From assembly GCF_016110345.1 (NCBI RefSeq), contig NZ_AP019011.1, positions 496,001-560,000 on the forward strand: a DNA stretch of 64,000 nt, in the 5' to 3' direction. The first letter of the stretch is position 1. Every line of letters starts with the position of its first letter. This DNA is from Fluviibacter phosphoraccumulans (GTDB lineage: Bacteria; Pseudomonadota; Gammaproteobacteria; Burkholderiales; Rhodocyclaceae). Below, piece by piece: positions 20,607-30,310 of this stretch. Position numbers and translations under genes: made by a program. The notes beneath the pieces were generated by a model, which saw nothing but the letters and a program-made list of their open reading frames with translations, did not search any database and was not told where the DNA came from.

Positions 20607-23441
20607 ATGATGAAGGAAAAATTCGGGAACTCCTACCTGTTCGGTGGTAACGCCCCGTTTGTGGAAGAACTGTACGAAGCTTGGCTGGAAAATGCCGCTT
20701 CTGTACCGGAATCCTGGAATCAGTATTTTGCAGATCTGGCACGTCAGCCGGGTGCTGTTGCCCGTGACGTTGCCCATGCACCGGTCATTGCTGCGTTTGA
20801 AGCGCTGGGCAAAAACGGCGGTTTCCGTCCGACAGCTGCGGCTGCTGGCGGTGATGTGCAAAAGAGCATGGCCGTTGAACAGCTGATCAATGCCTACCGC
20901 TTTAATGGTCACCAACGTGCTGATCTGGATCCGCTGAAGCGTGATCTGCGTCCGCAAATCGCGGACCTGGATCCGAAGACGTATGGTCTGACCGACGCCG
21001 ATATGTCGCGCAGCTTCGACACCGGTGATTTCAAGGTGGGATCGGGTCAGACGGCACCGCTCAACCAGATTATTGACGCCCTGAAGCAGACGTATTGCCA
21101 CCATGTGGGTGTCGAATACATGTACATGACTTCTTACGAAGAGAAGAAATGGCTACAGGCACGTATCGAACCGAATCGCGGTCAAGCGGCCTACTCGGCA
21201 GAAGAAAAGAAACGTTTCCTGGAGCGCCTGACGGCTGCTGAAACCCTTGAGCGATACCTGCATACCCGTTATGTCGGACAGAAGCGCTTCTCGCTGGAAG
21301 GTGGCGAAGCCCTGATTCTGTCGATGGATGAACTGATCCGCGTCTCTGGCAACATGGGCGCCAAAGAAATCGTTATCGGCATGGCGCACCGTGGTCGTCT
21401 GAACGTGCTGGTTAACACCCTGGGCAAACCGCCTTCAGTCTTGTTTGCCGAATTTGAAGGCAAGAAGAAGGTTGACCTCGGCTCGGGTGACGTGAAGTAC
21501 CACATGGGTTATTCGTCGGATGTTGGTACGCCAGGCGGCCCCGTGCACCTGACGCTGGCATTCAATCCGTCGCACCTAGAAATCGTTAACCCGGTGGTTG
21601 AGGGCTCGGTGTTTGCCCGTCAGTTCCGCATCGGCGAAAATGGCAAGAACGAAATCATTCCTGTACTGATCCACGGCGATGCCGCTGTAATCGGTCAGGG
21701 CTGTAACCAGGAAATGCTCAACTTTGCGCAGACACGCGGTTACGGTACGGGCGGTACGATTCACATCGTCGTGAATAACCAGATTGGTTTCACGACCTCA
21801 GATCCACGTGACTACCGTTCCGGTTTCTACTGTACCGATATCTTCAAGATGTCAGATTCGCCAATCTTCCACGTGAATGGTGATGATGCCGAAGCGGTGG
21901 CGATGGTGACGCGTTTGGCGGTTGAATACCGTCAGACCTTCAAGAAAGATGTCGTCATTGATATCTTCTGTTTCCGTAAACTGGGTCACAACGAACAAGA
22001 TGAGCCGATGGTCACCCAGCCGCTCATGTACAAGAAAGTTGCTGCACACCCGGGTAGTCGCAAGGTCTATGCTGACCAGCTGATTGCCGCAGGAGTGGTT
22101 GCTCCCGATGCGCCGGATGGCATTATCAAGAGCTTCCGTGAGCATCTGGATCGCGGCGAATTGCTGTCCAACCCAGTGATTTCTGACTACAAGCGTAAGA
22201 ATGCCCAAGACTGGCGTCCGTTTTCGAGCAAGCAGTACATCGAAACGGCCAACACCAAGGTGCCTGCCAAGGAACTGAAGCGTTTGGGTCTGAAGCTGGC
22301 CGAGCTGCCAGAAGGCTTTGTGCCGCATTCGCGCGTTAAGAAAATCATCGACGATCGTCGTGCCATGGCTGAAGGCAAGCTGCCGGTCGACTGGGGCATG
22401 GGCGAGAATCTGGCCTACGCTACCTTGCTGGCTGAAGGTTATGGCATCCGTATCTCGGGTGAAGACGTTGGTCGCGGTACGTTCTTTCACCGTCATGCCA
22501 CCATTCACGATCAGAATCGCGAAAGCTGGGATGCGGGGAGCTATCAACCCTTGGCTCATCTGCAGGCGGATCAGGGTTCATTCCAGTGTTACGAATCGGT
22601 GCTGTCGGAAGAGTCCGTACTGGCCTTCGAATATGGTTATGCCACCGCTGAGCCGAACCAGCTGGTCGTTTGGGAAGCCCAGTTTGGTGACTTCGTGAAC
22701 GGCGCCCAAGTGGTGGTCGACCAGTTCATCGCCTCGGGTGAAACCAAATGGGGTCGTGGCTGTGGTTTAGTGATGCTGCTGCCTCACGGTTACGAAGGTC
22801 AGGGCCCGGAGCACTCTTCGGCCCGTCCCGAACGTTTCATTCAGCTGTGCGCTGAAATGAACATGGAAGTGTGTGTGCCATCGAACGCCAGCCAGATCTA
22901 CCATGTGCTGCGTCGTCAAATGGTGCGCAAACAGCGTAAGCCGCTGGTCATCATGTCGCCGAAGTCGCTGCTGCGTAACAAGGATGCCAGCTGCTCGATG
23001 GATGAACTGTCGAAGGGTGAGTTCCAGCGCGTGATTGGCGAAGTAGACGATCTGAACCCAGCCAAGGTGACCCGTGTCATCCTGTGCTCGGGCAAGGTTT
23101 ACTACGACCTGCTCAATGCTCGCCGTGAGCAGAAAGCAGATCACATCGCCATCGTCCGTATCGAACAACTCTATCCGTTCCCGGAAGAGTCGTTCAAGAA
23201 CGAACTGGCGAAGTTCCCGAAGGCCACCGAAATCGTCTGGTGCCAGGAAGAGCCGCGTAACCAGGGTTTCTGGTACTGGTTCGCTTCCCGTCAGCATCTG
23301 GCCCGTTCGATGGGTCCGAAACAACACCTGCTCCTCGTGTCACGTCCGGCAGCTGCATCGCCAGCCGTGGGCTATCTGGCCAAGCACAATGAGCAACACA
23401 AAACTTTGATCGAGTCCGCTCTGGGCAAGATCGAGTATTAA
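20607..23441 (+). CDS. sucA: 2-oxoglutarate dehydrogenase E1 component
   Basis: Thiamine-diphosphate-dependent decarboxylase of the oxoglutarate dehydrogenase complex. The 944-residue protein starts with the typical NSYLFGGNAPFVEELYEAWL segment. It contains GMAHRGRLNVLVNTLGKPP, the ThDP/Mg region HGDAAVIGQGCNQEMLNF and a C-terminal GYEGQGPEHSSARPERF motif. ATG 20607 is preferred over GTG 20598; the ribosome site is weak. It is first of sucA-sucB-lpd (called odhA-odhB-odhL in Burkholderiales). Confidence 0.97.
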   Translation: MMKEKFGNSYLFGGNAPFVEELYEAWLENAASVPESWNQYFADLARQPGAVARDVAHAPVIAAFEALGKNGGFRPTAAAAGGDVQKSMAVEQLINAYRFNGHQRADLDPLKRDLRPQIADLDPKTYGLTDADMSRSFDTGDFKVGSGQTAPLNQIIDALKQTYCHHVGVEYMYMTSYEEKKWLQARIEPNRGQAAYSAEEKKRFLERLTAAETLERYLHTRYVGQKRFSLEGGEALILSMDELIRVSGNMGAKEIVIGMAHRGRLNVLVNTLGKPPSVLFAEFEGKKKVDLGSGDVKYHMGYSSDVGTPGGPVHLTLAFNPSHLEIVNPVVEGSVFARQFRIGENGKNEIIPVLIHGDAAVIGQGCNQEMLNFAQTRGYGTGGTIHIVVNNQIGFTTSDPRDYRSGFYCTDIFKMSDSPIFHVNGDDAEAVAMVTRLAVEYRQTFKKDVVIDIFCFRKLGHNEQDEPMVTQPLMYKKVAAHPGSRKVYADQLIAAGVVAPDAPDGIIKSFREHLDRGELLSNPVISDYKRKNAQDWRPFSSKQYIETANTKVPAKELKRLGLKLAELPEGFVPHSRVKKIIDDRRAMAEGKLPVDWGMGENLAYATLLAEGYGIRISGEDVGRGTFFHRHATIHDQNRESWDAGSYQPLAHLQADQGSFQCYESVLSEESVLAFEYGYATAEPNQLVVWEAQFGDFVNGAQVVVDQFIASGETKWGRGCGLVMLLPHGYEGQGPEHSSARPERFIQLCAEMNMEVCVPSNASQIYHVLRRQMVRKQRKPLVIMSPKSLLRNKDASCSMDELSKGEFQRVIGEVDDLNPAKVTRVILCSGKVYYDLLNARREQKADHIAIVRIEQLYPFPEESFKNELAKFPKATEIVWCQEEPRNQGFWYWFASRQHLARSMGPKQHLLLVSRPAAASPAVGYLAKHNEQHKTLIESALGKIEY

Positions 23442-23468
23442 AAACCATAAGAGTCCGTGGAGAGAACA

Positions 23469-24662
23469 ATGGCAATTATCGACGTCAAAGTCCCGCAACT
23501 GTCTGAATCGGTCGCCGAGGCCACCCTGGTGTCCTGGCACAAGAAGGAAGGCGAAGCCGTTTCCCGCGATGAGAATCTCATCGATATCGAAACCGATAAG
23601 GTTGTGCTGGAATTGCCCGCCCCGGATGGCGGCGTAATCGTTAAGCTGATCAAAGGCGATGGCGATACCGTTGTATCCGGTGAAGTGATCGCTCAGATCG
23701 ACACGGCAGCCACCGCATCGGCACCGGCTCCTGCAGCTGCTGCTGCCCCCGCCGCCGCGCCTGCACCGGTTGCCGCACCGGCCGCTGCCGCTGCTGCACC
23801 CGCTGGCACCGCTAGCCCAGCTGCGCGCAAGATCCTGGAAGAAAAGGGTATTGCTGCCGCTGACGTAACCGGTACCGCACGCGGTGGCCGTGTATCCAAA
23901 GAAGACGCCGTGGCTGCCCAGCCGAAGGCTGCTGCCGCTGTGGCTCCGATCGCTCTGGGTGACCGTTCGGAGCAACGTGTGCCGATGTCGCGCCTGCGTG
24001 CCCGCATCGCTGAGCGTCTGCTGCAATCGAAGAACGAAAACGCCATCCTGACTACGTTCAATGAAGTGAACATGGGCCCGATCATGGCGCTGCGTAAGCA
24101 GTACGGAGAGAAGTTCGAAAAGACCCATGGCGTTCGTCTGGGCTTTATGGGTTTCTTCGTCAAGGCTGCTTGTGCTGCCCTGCAGAAGTTCCCGATCCTG
24201 AACGCCTCAGTGGACGGTAATGACATCGTTTACCACGGCTTCATCGACATCGGTATCGCGGTGGGTTCGCCACGTGGTCTGGTTGTGCCGATCATCCGTA
24301 ATGCCGATCAACTGAGCATTGCCGAGATTGAAAAGCAGATCGCTGAATACGGCGTGAAGGCCAAAGACGGCAAGATCACCATGGAAGAGCTGTCGGGTGG
24401 TACGTTCTCGATCTCGAATGGCGGCATCTTCGGTTCGATGCTGTCGACCCCGATCATCAACCCACCGCAGTCGGCCATCCTCGGCATCCATGCCACCAAG
24501 GATCGCGCTGTGGTCGAAAACGGTCAGGTGGTGATTCGTCCGATCAACTACCTCGCTATGTCCTACGATCACCGCATCATTGATGGCCGCGAAGCAGTTC
24601 TGGGTTTGGTTACCATGAAGGAAGCGTTGGAAGATCCTTCACGCCTCCTGCTCGGCGTCTAA
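23469..24662 (+). CDS. sucB: Dihydrolipoyllysine succinyltransferase (E2)
   Basis: Core of the oxoglutarate dehydrogenase complex, transferring the succinyl group to CoA. It has one lipoyl domain with the modified lysine K44 in [10 protein letters not shown], a long Ala/Pro linker (about residues 77-120), a peripheral-subunit-binding domain ([29 protein letters not shown]) and a catalytic domain ending with [13 protein letters not shown], the HxxxDG motif. GGAGAG precedes ATG 23469. 397 residues. Confidence 0.97.
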   Translation: MAIIDVKVPQLSESVAEATLVSWHKKEGEAVSRDENLIDIETDKVVLELPAPDGGVIVKLIKGDGDTVVSGEVIAQIDTAATASAPAPAAAAAPAAAPAPVAAPAAAAAAPAGTASPAARKILEEKGIAAADVTGTARGGRVSKEDAVAAQPKAAAAVAPIALGDRSEQRVPMSRLRARIAERLLQSKNENAILTTFNEVNMGPIMALRKQYGEKFEKTHGVRLGFMGFFVKAACAALQKFPILNASVDGNDIVYHGFIDIGIAVGSPRGLVVPIIRNADQLSIAEIEKQIAEYGVKAKDGKITMEELSGGTFSISNGGIFGSMLSTPIINPPQSAILGIHATKDRAVVENGQVVIRPINYLAMSYDHRIIDGREAVLGLVTMKEALEDPSRLLLGV

Positions 24663-24677
24663 GAAAGGGATTTCACG

Positions 24678-26102
24678 ATGTCACAGCAATTTGATGTCCT
24701 CGTGATCGGTGGCGGCCCCGGTGGTTACGTGGCTGCTATCCGAGCCGCGCAGCTGGGGTTCAAGGTCGCTTGTTGCGAATCCAACCCGTATGCCGATCCG
24801 AAGGGTCAGCCGCGTCTGGGCGGCACCTGTCTGAACGTGGGTTGTATCCCGTCGAAGGCGCTGCTGCACACCTCGCATCTTTTCGAAGAGGCCGGTCACA
24901 GCTTTGCCGAGCAGGGTATTACCGTAGGCACGCCGAAGATCGATGTGGCGAAGATGATTGCCCGCAAGGCCAACATCGTCACCCAACTGACTCAGGGTAT
25001 TGCCGGCCTGTTCAAAAAGAACAAGGTCACCTTCTTGGCCGGTCATGGCAGCTTTGTGGGTCAGGGCGCCGCCGGTTGGCAGGTTCAGGTCGGTGAGGAA
25101 ACCGTTGAAGCCAAGCAAGTCATCATTGCGACCGGTTCGACCGCCCGTCATCTGCCGAATGTGCCTGTTGATAACGAAATCGTTTGCGACAACATTGGTG
25201 CGCTGGAAATGGGTGCCGTTCCGAAATCACTGGCCGTTATCGGTGCCGGTGTGATCGGTCTGGAAATGGGTAGCGTCTGGCGTCGTCTGGGTGCTCAGGT
25301 GACTGTGCTTGAAGCGATGCCGGACTTCCTGGCTGCCGCTGATCAGGATGTGGCCAAAGAGGCCCAGAAGATCTTCACCAAGCAAGGCCTGGCCTTCAAC
25401 TTTGGTGTCAAGATCGGCGATATCAAGGTCAGCAAGAAGGGCGTATCGATTGCCTACACTGACAAGGATGGCAAGGCCCAGAAGCTGGAAGCCGATCGTC
25501 TGGTGGTGTCGATTGGCCGTATCCCGAACACGCAAGGTCTGGGTGCCGACAAGGTTGGCCTCAAGCTCAACGAGCGTGGGATGGTGGAAGTTGACGGTCA
25601 CTGCAAAACCAATCTGCCGGGTGTGTGGGCGATTGGTGACGTGGTGCGCGGCCCGATGCTGGCCCACAAGGCCATGGAAGAGGGCGTGGCGGTTGCCGAA
25701 ATCATGGCAGGCCAGGCCGGTCATATCAACTTTGATCTGATTCCTTGGGTCATCTACACTGATCCGGAAATTGCCTGGGTGGGTAAGACCGAGCAGCAGC
25801 TCAAAGCAGAAGGCGTTGCCTACAAAGCTGGCAAGATCCCGTTCATGGCTAATGGCCGTGCCCTGGGTGCCGGTAATGCAAAAGGTTTCGTCAAGATGCT
25901 GGCTGATGCCAATTCAGATCGTATCCTCGGTGTACACATCATCGGCCCGAATGCTTCGGAACTGATCGGTGAGGCTGTGGTGGCTATGGAATTTGGTGCG
26001 GCCAGCGAAGACCTCGCCCGCATCTGCCATGCCCACCCGACACTGTCGGAAGTGGTTCACGAAGCGGCACTGGCTTGCGATAAGCGCCCACTGCACTTCT
26101 AA
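24678..26102 (+). CDS. lpd: Dihydrolipoyl dehydrogenase (E3)
   Basis: Flavoprotein that reoxidises the lipoyl group with NAD+. The 474-residue protein has the FAD motif [13 protein letters not shown] at its N-terminus, the redox-active pair C51 and C56 in [16 protein letters not shown], the NAD motif [19 protein letters not shown] and the catalytic base region [13 protein letters not shown]. It closes the oxoglutarate dehydrogenase operon and is followed by a strong terminator. Confidence 0.98.
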   Translation: MSQQFDVLVIGGGPGGYVAAIRAAQLGFKVACCESNPYADPKGQPRLGGTCLNVGCIPSKALLHTSHLFEEAGHSFAEQGITVGTPKIDVAKMIARKANIVTQLTQGIAGLFKKNKVTFLAGHGSFVGQGAAGWQVQVGEETVEAKQVIIATGSTARHLPNVPVDNEIVCDNIGALEMGAVPKSLAVIGAGVIGLEMGSVWRRLGAQVTVLEAMPDFLAAADQDVAKEAQKIFTKQGLAFNFGVKIGDIKVSKKGVSIAYTDKDGKAQKLEADRLVVSIGRIPNTQGLGADKVGLKLNERGMVEVDGHCKTNLPGVWAIGDVVRGPMLAHKAMEEGVAVAEIMAGQAGHINFDLIPWVIYTDPEIAWVGKTEQQLKAEGVAYKAGKIPFMANGRALGAGNAKGFVKMLADANSDRILGVHIIGPNASELIGEAVVAMEFGAASEDLARICHAHPTLSEVVHEAALACDKRPLHF

Positions 26103-26122
26103 GCGTTACAAGCGCATCAAAC

Positions 26123-26152
26123 AAAAACGGGAACCTTCGGGTTCCCGTTTTT
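26123..26152 (+). terminator. Terminator after lpd
   Basis: ACGGGAAC / GTTCCCGT stem with CTTCGG loop, A-tract before and TTTTTG after. It lies between convergent lpd and corA and can act in both directions. Confidence 0.88.
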
Positions 26153-26174
26153 GTTGGTGTCGTGGCAAAGGCCG

Positions 26175-27140
26175 TTATTTATTGAGCCAGCCCTTCTTAT
26201 GGAAATACCAGAAGGGGATGATGACGGAAACTGCCATGAGCGTCAGTGAGAATGGATAGCCGTATTCCCAACTGAGCTCAGGCATAAACTCAAAGTTCAT
26301 GCCGTAAATGCTGGCAATCAGTGTGGGCGGTAGCATCGCCACCGAGGCCACCGAGAAGATCTTGATGATCTTGTTCTGATTGATGTTAATGAAACCGACG
26401 GTGGCATCCATCAGAAAGTTCAATTTATCGAACACGAATCCGGTATGACCATCCAGCGAATCGATATCGCGCAGAATCTGCCGACCTTCATCGTTCTGCT
26501 GCTCGTTGAGGAGCTTGATGCGCATCATGAATGACACGGCACGTCGGGTATCCATTAGGTTACGACGGATACGACCATTGAGATCTTCCTCGACGGCAAT
26601 GCCGGAGAGCACGACGCCAGCGGTGTCATCGGACATCTCGCTGCCCAGTACCTGCTTGCTGAACTTATCAAGGCGGTCATAGATGCCTTCAATAATATCG
26701 GCGGAGTATTCGACGTCGATATCGAGCAATTGCAGCAGTACGTCTTTCTCATCGCGCACGTAATAGGGTTGGCGACGGGCACGCAGACGCAGCAGGCGGA
26801 ACTGTGCGAGTTCATCCCGACGGATGCTGAACAGCAAACCGCCTTTGAGGATGAACGCCACCCGCATGGTGTCGCTGTCTTCGTCACTGTGCTGGAAAAA
26901 GTCAGAACGGATATGCAGTTCGCCGTTTTCACCTTCGAAGAAACGGGCAGATGCTTCAATGTCATCAACCTCGTCTTCTTCCGGCAGATCGATCTCGAAG
27001 GTGCTTTTTGCCCAGTCCCGCTCCTCCTCGGTCGGGGACTCGAAGTCGACCCAGACAGGATGACAGTGCTGCAGGTCTTCCAGTGACTCGACAGTCACCT
27101 GCTGCAAGCGGCCGTGGTTAAGCTCAAAAGCGGTAATCAT
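26175..27140 (-). CDS. corA: CorA-family magnesium/cobalt transporter
   Basis: Pentameric inner membrane channel for Mg2+ or Co2+. The 321-residue protein has a long acidic cytoplasmic domain (about 1-255), then two C-terminal membrane helices. The pore signature GMN appears in SIYGMNFEFMPEL at the end of the first helix. The lysine-rich tail KKGWLNK is usual. I chose ATG 27140; an upstream TTG would add six residues and has no better ribosome site. Confidence 0.93.
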   Translation of the reverse strand: MITAFELNHGRLQQVTVESLEDLQHCHPVWVDFESPTEEERDWAKSTFEIDLPEEDEVDDIEASARFFEGENGELHIRSDFFQHSDEDSDTMRVAFILKGGLLFSIRRDELAQFRLLRLRARRQPYYVRDEKDVLLQLLDIDVEYSADIIEGIYDRLDKFSKQVLGSEMSDDTAGVVLSGIAVEEDLNGRIRRNLMDTRRAVSFMMRIKLLNEQQNDEGRQILRDIDSLDGHTGFVFDKLNFLMDATVGFININQNKIIKIFSVASVAMLPPTLIASIYGMNFEFMPELSWEYGYPFSLTLMAVSVIIPFWYFHKKGWLNK

Positions 27141-27204
27141 GGCGCGAACTATAACCAACTAACCGCCATCGGTAAAGCCAAAATCCAAGAAATAAGCTGC
27201 CAGA

Positions 27205-28329
27205 TCAGGGGGATGCTTGGCTTTTCTCAGGTGGTATGAACTGATCCGCAGCCAGGTCCGGCGCATTTTTTAAATTGGGGATCAGTGGCTTGCCTGCACG
27301 CTGCTTGGCACGAATTTCTTTCACGGTTTCTTCCAGCGCCAGAAAGCGTTCCGGAGTGGCCGGGTGGCTGGCCATATGGCTGCTTTTGATCGCATTGGGT
27401 GATAGGGTGGCCATGCGTCGCCAGAATTGCGGGGCATTTTCGATGTTGCCCCCGGATTGCGCCATGATGTACAGACCCACGTAATCCGCTTCGGCTTCGA
27501 AGCCTTGTGAATGTGCGTTGCCCCCGAGGTTACCGAATAACCCCTGGGTCGGTACTTTCAGCAATACCTGCGCTGCAATGTCGAGGATGCTGCCCAGCGC
27601 ATAGTTGGTCATTTTGGCGCGCATGTGCCCCATGCTGTTGTGGGCAATTTCATGGGAGACCACCAGCGCCAGTTCTGTGTCGCTTTGGGCAAAGCGCATC
27701 ATGCCACGTTGAACAATCACCTGTTTGCCATCGGCGTAAGCATTGACCTCATCGCCACCACCGAGGACTACCGGGTAAGCGCAAGCACGGTCAGGGGTAA
27801 TCAGCAGGCTTTGGCCGCGTTCTTTACGGATAATATCCACACGTACGGGCTTGCCCGTCTGTGTGCGGACCTGAAGCTGGTCGAGCGATTGACGAACAGC
27901 GTCGGCCCCGGTGGGGATTGCCCATTCGTCGATATAGCGCAAAGTGTCACCCGTGCGAATGCCTGCTTTATCGGCAGCGGATCCGGGCACGACATACATC
28001 ACCTGAACTTGGTCGCTCAGCTGATAGGCTTTTTGAGCACTTTCACGAAAATCCTCACCGAGCAGCGTGGCCTGATTGGCCAAGGCCATGCCGGTTGTGA
28101 AGCGAATGTCGTCACCACAGAGATCCGCACCTTTGGTGAGCAACGGGTAGCTCACACGCATGAGGCGCATTTGATCCTCTACGAAAGCCTGCAAGGCTAC
28201 TTGTCGCTGTTTTTGCGCTTCTACTTGGGCGGCACCGCTATCAACACGAACGCGTTGTGTCGTAGGTGCGCAGGCCGCTAGCAGTGCGCAAACGACAACG
28301 CCCGTGATCAGTTCACGGGCGCCATACAA
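27205..28329 (-). CDS. M48-family metallopeptidase, predicted lipoprotein
   Basis: Probable periplasmic zinc protease, related in type to BepA/LoiP quality-control peptidases. Zinc motif HEIAH with a downstream EAEADYVGLYIM supplying the third ligand. A PDZ-like segment precedes it (MYVVPGSAADKAGIRTGDTLRYI), which is unusual for small M48 lipoproteins. A lipobox VVCALLAAC follows a short hydrophobic signal. No ATG is available; TTG 28329 gives a proper signal peptide and lies just past the dps stop. The start is uncertain. Confidence 0.8.
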   Translation of the reverse strand: MYGARELITGVVVCALLAACAPTTQRVRVDSGAAQVEAQKQRQVALQAFVEDQMRLMRVSYPLLTKGADLCGDDIRFTTGMALANQATLLGEDFRESAQKAYQLSDQVQVMYVVPGSAADKAGIRTGDTLRYIDEWAIPTGADAVRQSLDQLQVRTQTGKPVRVDIIRKERGQSLLITPDRACAYPVVLGGGDEVNAYADGKQVIVQRGMMRFAQSDTELALVVSHEIAHNSMGHMRAKMTNYALGSILDIAAQVLLKVPTQGLFGNLGGNAHSQGFEAEADYVGLYIMAQSGGNIENAPQFWRRMATLSPNAIKSSHMASHPATPERFLALEETVKEIRAKQRAGKPLIPNLKNAPDLAADQFIPPEKSQASP

Positions 28330-28351
28330 TGAACGCAGCCAGCGTAACAGC

Positions 28352-28822
28352 TTATTGCTCCAGCAGACTGCGCAGCATCCAGGCGGTTTTCTCGTGAATC
28401 TGGATACGCTGCGTGAGTAGGTCGGCCGTTGCTTCATCGCCGGCCGCATCGACGATGGGGAATAAGGCACGTGCAGTGCGTACCGTTGCTTCGTGACCGG
28501 CAACCAGTTGCTTGATCATATCGACCGCTTTGGGCACACCCTTGGTGTCCTTGATGACGGTGAGCTTGGAAAAATCGGCATAGGTGCCCGGTGCCGGGAA
28601 TCCCAGTGCACGAATACGCTCGGCGATGGCGTCGGAGGCCAGCCACAATTCGTTGTATTGGGTTTCAAACATCAGATGCAGGGTCTGGAACATCGGACCC
28701 GTTACGTTCCAGTGGAAATGATGCGTTTTCAGATACAGCGTGAAATTATCCGCAGCCAGATTCGATAATCCAGCCGCAATAGCTTTCCGGTCTTTTTCAG
28801 GGATGCCAATATCGATCTTCAT
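28352..28822 (-). CDS. dps: Dps-family ferritin-like DNA-protection protein
   Basis: Forms a dodecameric shell that oxidises and stores iron and shields DNA in stress. The 156-residue protein has the ferroxidase-site pattern [18 protein letters not shown] and [24 protein letters not shown] strong AAAGGAG ribosome site precedes ATG 28822. The M48 peptidase gene follows on the same strand with 22 bases between, so both may share a transcript. Confidence 0.93.
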   Translation of the reverse strand: MKIDIGIPEKDRKAIAAGLSNLAADNFTLYLKTHHFHWNVTGPMFQTLHLMFETQYNELWLASDAIAERIRALGFPAPGTYADFSKLTVIKDTKGVPKAVDMIKQLVAGHEATVRTARALFPIVDAAGDEATADLLTQRIQIHEKTAWMLRSLLEQ

Positions 28823-28933
28823 GTTGCGTCTCCTTTTTGAGCAGGCTTATAGGGTACAACATCCTGCATGCACCCATTATGCGCAAAAATGAAACGCTAT
28901 GAAACTAGGGCCTGTAACCGCTAGAATACGCGC

Positions 28934-30061
28934 ATGACTACCAGCGAACTCAACCCCCACGCGCCGGGCATGATCGGTGCCTACGCCGCCGCACTTCAAG
29001 CCAAAGGTTTTGATGCCGACCCAGCCCAGATGCAGGCGGTTGAACGACTGGAAACACTGTATCAGGGCCTGATGCATTTCAAAACGGCACGGGGGAACAA
29101 GCTGCGCCGGATGATCTCGCCACCGGCTGTGCCGCGGGGTGTGTATTTCTGGGGGGGCGTCGGGCGCGGCAAGAGTTTCATCATGGATTGCTTTTTTGCG
29201 GCGGTGCCTTACAAGCGCAAGAAGCGTATTCACTTCCATGCCTTTATGCATCAGATTCATGCCGAGTTACGTCAGCATGCGGGCAAAGCCGACCCGTTGG
29301 TGCCGGTGTCAGAGCGCATCGCCAAAGAAACACGTCTACTTTGCTTTGACGAATTTCATGTATCGGATATTGCCGATGCCATGATTCTTGGTCGTCTGCT
29401 CGAGCTGCTGTTCGAGAAAGGTGTCATCTTCGTGATGACCAGTAACTATCCGCCAGACAATCTGTACCCTAATGGATTGCAGCGCATGAACTTTCTGCCG
29501 ACCATTGCGTTGATTAAGCAGAAGATGGATGTCATGCCGCTGGATGGCGGACAGGACTATCGTCTGCGCAAGTTAGAGGTCATGCCGGTTTATCACGTGC
29601 CGCACGATAGTGAGACTGAGCGTGCCATGGCCGAGTACTTTGAAGTGGCTGCGACCATGCCTGGCACGGTGAACGACAGCATTGAGATCAATAACCGTCA
29701 GGTCCAGACGGTGCGTCTGGCGCCGGGTGTGGTTTGGTTTGATTTCTTTTCGATTTGTGGTGATGGCCGTGCCCAGGCTGATTATCTGGAACTGGTGCGC
29801 GAGTATCACACGATCTTGGTGTCGAATATTCCGGTACTGGAAGTGCGCCATGGCGCCGAGGCGCGACGCTTTACCTGGTTGGTCGATGTTTGCTATGACC
29901 ATCGGGTCAAGCTGATTATCTCAGCGGCAACGTATCCGGATGATCTTTACGTAGAAGGGCCGAATGCGCATGAGTTCTTCCGTACGGCCAGTCGATTAAC
30001 TGAGATGCAATCGCGCGAATATCTGGCGTTGCCGCATCTGGTGGAGATTGTGCGAACCTAA
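28934..30061 (+). CDS. zapE: Cell division ATPase ZapE (AFG1 family)
   Basis: AAA-type ATPase of the AFG1/ZapE family; E. coli ZapE binds the division ring and modulates FtsZ bundling. The 375-residue protein has Walker A GGVGRGKS at residues 74-81 and Walker B LLCFDEFHVSDIADAM. The Burkholderiales habit of placing this gene after odhL fits, although corA, the M48 gene and dps lie between here. Confidence 0.92.
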   Translation: MTTSELNPHAPGMIGAYAAALQAKGFDADPAQMQAVERLETLYQGLMHFKTARGNKLRRMISPPAVPRGVYFWGGVGRGKSFIMDCFFAAVPYKRKKRIHFHAFMHQIHAELRQHAGKADPLVPVSERIAKETRLLCFDEFHVSDIADAMILGRLLELLFEKGVIFVMTSNYPPDNLYPNGLQRMNFLPTIALIKQKMDVMPLDGGQDYRLRKLEVMPVYHVPHDSETERAMAEYFEVAATMPGTVNDSIEINNRQVQTVRLAPGVVWFDFFSICGDGRAQADYLELVREYHTILVSNIPVLEVRHGAEARRFTWLVDVCYDHRVKLIISAATYPDDLYVEGPNAHEFFRTASRLTEMQSREYLALPHLVEIVRT

Positions 30062-30310
30062 GTTTGGGTGCGTTGTTTTCCTGTGCGTGCAAAGGCGCAC
30101 CCTGATCAAAGGCACCCTCATCGATAAAAAGCATCGCAAATCGGGCTAGCCTTTGATGCAAGGCACGCCCTCAATATGTCTTTGGTTTATTGAAAAACCA
30201 ATAGCGCTTAAAGGCAGGGTGTGCGTCGGGTTTGGCTCGATTTGGGCGCCGGCGCCCCATGAGAGCCGGGCCCGCGCACATCCTGACGCGTTGCCCGGCC
30301 TAGCATATAT
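30062..30310. repeat. Structured intergenic stretch with imperfect direct repeats
   Basis: No gene is seen between convergent zapE and metY. Three imperfect direct copies of CAAAGGCGCACCCTGAT occur (30090-30106, 30107-30121 shortened, 30159-30175). Two hairpins are present: TTGGTTT / AAACCAA at 30182-30201 and GCCGGGC / GCCCGGC at 30265-30299. Neither has a T-run. They may end both transcripts; function is unknown. Confidence 0.45.
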
